From NCBI GenBank assembly GCA_964454745.1, contig CAYVUI010000059.1, positions 1-28,465 on the forward strand: 28,465 nt of DNA, given 5' to 3'. The notes below the pieces were generated by a model. The model ran no database searches and was not told where the DNA came from. It saw nothing but the letters and a program-made list of their open reading frames with translations. Shown here in pieces: positions 26,919-28,465 of this stretch. The stretch comes from CAYVUI01 sp964454745. Lineage in GTDB: Bacteria; Planctomycetota; Phycisphaerae; Sedimentisphaerales; Anaerohalosphaeraceae. The translations under genes were made by a program, and so were the position numbers. The first letter of the stretch is position 1, and each line of letters opens with the position of its first letter.

Positions 26919-28465
26919 AGCTTCCTTACCTTCGCGAGAATCTCCTGTGCGGCATCCACCCGGGCCTGCGTAACGGAACCCAGCTTCTTAAGAAATGCAT
27001 TCTCCTCCGCAGTCCCACGAACCGCGGCAAAATCCCTGCGAACCACATCCGGGTCATCGCTCAAGCCAAACGAAATCATCCCCGACTCCTCGAATTCACG
27101 CAGCCCGTCATTACGCCGCATCTCGTAAAGAGCCCGGACAGATTCAATATATTGCTCCAGCACCCCGGCAATCTCCTCCGCGGTAAAGTCCGCCGGCGTC
27201 TTGCCGTATCGCTTTTCCAGTGCTCCGCTGACCCACGTCCATTCATACTCCCGGTAATGCCGATACAATTTCCGGAACTGATCCTCCACCACATGAACCG
27301 AATCCACCGGCTCATTTTCCACAAAATCGATAATCTTCTCCAAAGCCTCCCCCGGCACAAGCAATCCGGACAAATCCAGCCACGTTCCCCTGCCGATTTC
27401 CGTCTTCGTCTTCAACACCTCACGGACCTGGCCAATCTCTCCAAATCCGGCCCCGGAAAGCCTCGCCGCCAAAACCGATCCCAGATACACATCCAGCCCC
27501 AGCTGATACAAAGAAATCCCGGTCTCAAGATTGTACCTCGCAATCAGAACATTTCCATAAGACAGGAATTTATCATCCGGCTCCGCTTTTGCCTGCAATT
27601 GAGAAAGCACCTCAATCCCCCGCAGCAGCTTGCCCCCCGTATACGGCGAAAGCACATCAAAAACCACCTGGTCAAGCACATCCGCACTCTTCCGCTGGTC
27701 CCGCGAAGGCCACTTCAACTCATCCCGGCATGTCCCAGCATTCCGCAGAGTCACCCCCGGAATGCACCTGCCCTGCCCATCCTTCTCCACCACATACGAA
27801 AAAGGCAGATCCCCCGTATCCGGATTCCCGTAAATCCTCCCCAGCACAACCGAAAACGCACCGATCCGCGCCGGCCAGCTCACATACCCATCCGAAGCCG
27901 TTTTCGCCCCCCGCTCAAAAACCCCCTGGTGCACCGGCCCCAGCTTGTACATATGATTCGACTGATTCGTCCCCGACCCCGCATTGAAAAAGCTGTACCC
28001 TCCCGCCAGCAGCAGCGTCGATTTATGATGCGACACGCAAAACGGCCCCGCAAAAACACTGCACGCCTCGCCCTGCTGCACATCCGTATTCGCAAAAAAC
28101 AGCGAATCCACCCCGCAAAATCCCTTGCTCACATTCACCGTCTGCCCCACAAAGCACCGCTCCAATTGAGCTCCATCGGTCACCGTCGCCCCCGCACAGA
28201 CAATCGAATCGCGAACAATGCTCCCCGGACCAATCCGCGCCGGATCCTCCGGGCAGCTATTGATTGACACATTCTCCAGCCGCACCGCCGAATCCACAAC
28301 CGCCCCTGCACCAATCTTCGCGTTGACAATCGTCCCGCAGTTGATCACCTTCGCCCCCGCACTAACCCTGCCGATCTCCCCGGCCACCGTACTCGTATAC
28401 TTGCGGATCAGGTCGCGAAGTTTCTCGACCATCAGCGGCCGATGCCGACCAAACGCCAGCAGATG
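26915..28465 (-). CDS. DUF4954-like beta-helix protein, 5'-partial at the window end
   Basis: The frame runs off the right edge: from ATG 28432 there are 505 residues, and eleven more codons without a stop precede it. The residues before that ATG (LLAFGRHRPLMVEKL) read like the interior of DUF4954 proteins, so the ATG is not the start and roughly 150-200 N-terminal residues lie outside. The first 200 residues have hexapeptide periodicity (GAGAVVDSAVRLENVSI, IGPGSIVRDSIVCAGATVTD) of a left-handed beta-helix, as in sugar-nucleotide acyl- and nucleotidyltransferases. The GPFCVSHHKSTLLLAGGYSF and NQSNHMYKLGPVHQG stretches are characteristic of DUF4954. The C-terminal 200 residues are helical. Function is unknown; a role in sugar-nucleotide or envelope metabolism is only suggested by the fold. 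Confidence 0.82.
   Translation of the reverse strand, partial: HLLAFGRHRPLMVEKLRDLIRKYTSTVAGEIGRVSAGAKVINCGTIVNAKIGAGAVVDSAVRLENVSINSCPEDPARIGPGSIVRDSIVCAGATVTDGAQLERCFVGQTVNVSKGFCGVDSLFFANTDVQQGEACSVFAGPFCVSHHKSTLLLAGGYSFFNAGSGTNQSNHMYKLGPVHQGVFERGAKTASDGYVSWPARIGAFSVVLGRIYGNPDTGDLPFSYVVEKDGQGRCIPGVTLRNAGTCRDELKWPSRDQRKSADVLDQVVFDVLSPYTGGKLLRGIEVLSQLQAKAEPDDKFLSYGNVLIARYNLETGISLYQLGLDVYLGSVLAARLSGAGFGEIGQVREVLKTKTEIGRGTWLDLSGLLVPGEALEKIIDFVENEPVDSVHVVEDQFRKLYRHYREYEWTWVSGALEKRYGKTPADFTAEEIAGVLEQYIESVRALYEMRRNDGLREFEESGMISFGLSDDPDVVRRDFAAVRGTAEENAFLKKLGSVTQARVDAAQEILAKVRKL

Noticed and set aside
27152..28267. 371-codon plus-strand frame opposite the DUF4954-like gene
   Set aside because: The translation is a Pro/Arg/His-rich, low-complexity product, as expected from the complement of a conserved gene; the minus-strand frame has clear family motifs.

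Overview
The window looks like chromosomal DNA of an anaerobic or microaerophilic Gram-negative-type bacterium, most probably a planctomycete of the Phycisphaerae kind. This is inferred, not proven. The reasons are the combination of an exosortase locus with a very large TPR protein, a DUF4954-like beta-helix protein, a single-chain pyruvate:ferredoxin oxidoreductase, rubrerythrin, and several genes with weak or no Shine-Dalgarno sequence. I saw no tRNA, rRNA, CRISPR array, insertion sequence or integrase.

Left third (1-5680): a 5'-partial gene that may belong to the amidoligase / glutamate-cysteine-ligase-like fold comes first, then rubrerythrin and a good intrinsic terminator. On the minus strand follow a glycine-rich RRM RNA-binding protein, a nitronate monooxygenase-family flavoprotein, a type I-alpha DAHP synthase (first step of the shikimate pathway) and an HDOD-domain signalling protein. 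The HDOD gene and nifJ (5935-9495) are divergent. Their shared 254-bp promoter region carries sigma70-like elements, a near-perfect palindrome and a pair of direct repeats.

Centre (9552-19406): a lipoprotein of unknown function is followed by a 470-bp gap with tandem hairpins, a hairpin plus T8 terminator and an adjacent promoter. Then comes a collinear exosortase locus: an outer-membrane polysaccharide-export (Wza-like) lipoprotein with a large acidic/proline-rich insertion, a complete exosortase with its Cys/Arg/His triad, an EpsI-like partner protein, and a 1,564-residue membrane-anchored TPR protein. These would together export or anchor exosortase-processed proteins and extracellular polysaccharide. 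No PEP-CTERM substrate and no glycosyltransferase is in the window.

Right third (19433-25806): a signalling cluster. It holds a soluble three-PAS hybrid histidine kinase with cysteine-rich PAS domains (minus strand), a NarL/FixJ-type response regulator, and a second hybrid kinase of unusual design. The second kinase is split by a -1 frameshift inside its ATPase domain. Its C-terminal receiver and HPt domains have lost their phospho-accepting Asp and His (now Asn and Gln). It is either a decaying gene or a rewired, non-phosphorylatable relay, and is the most unusual item here. The window ends with a DusB-like tRNA-dihydrouridine synthase and a convergent, 4-nt-overlapping, 5'-truncated DUF4954-like gene.
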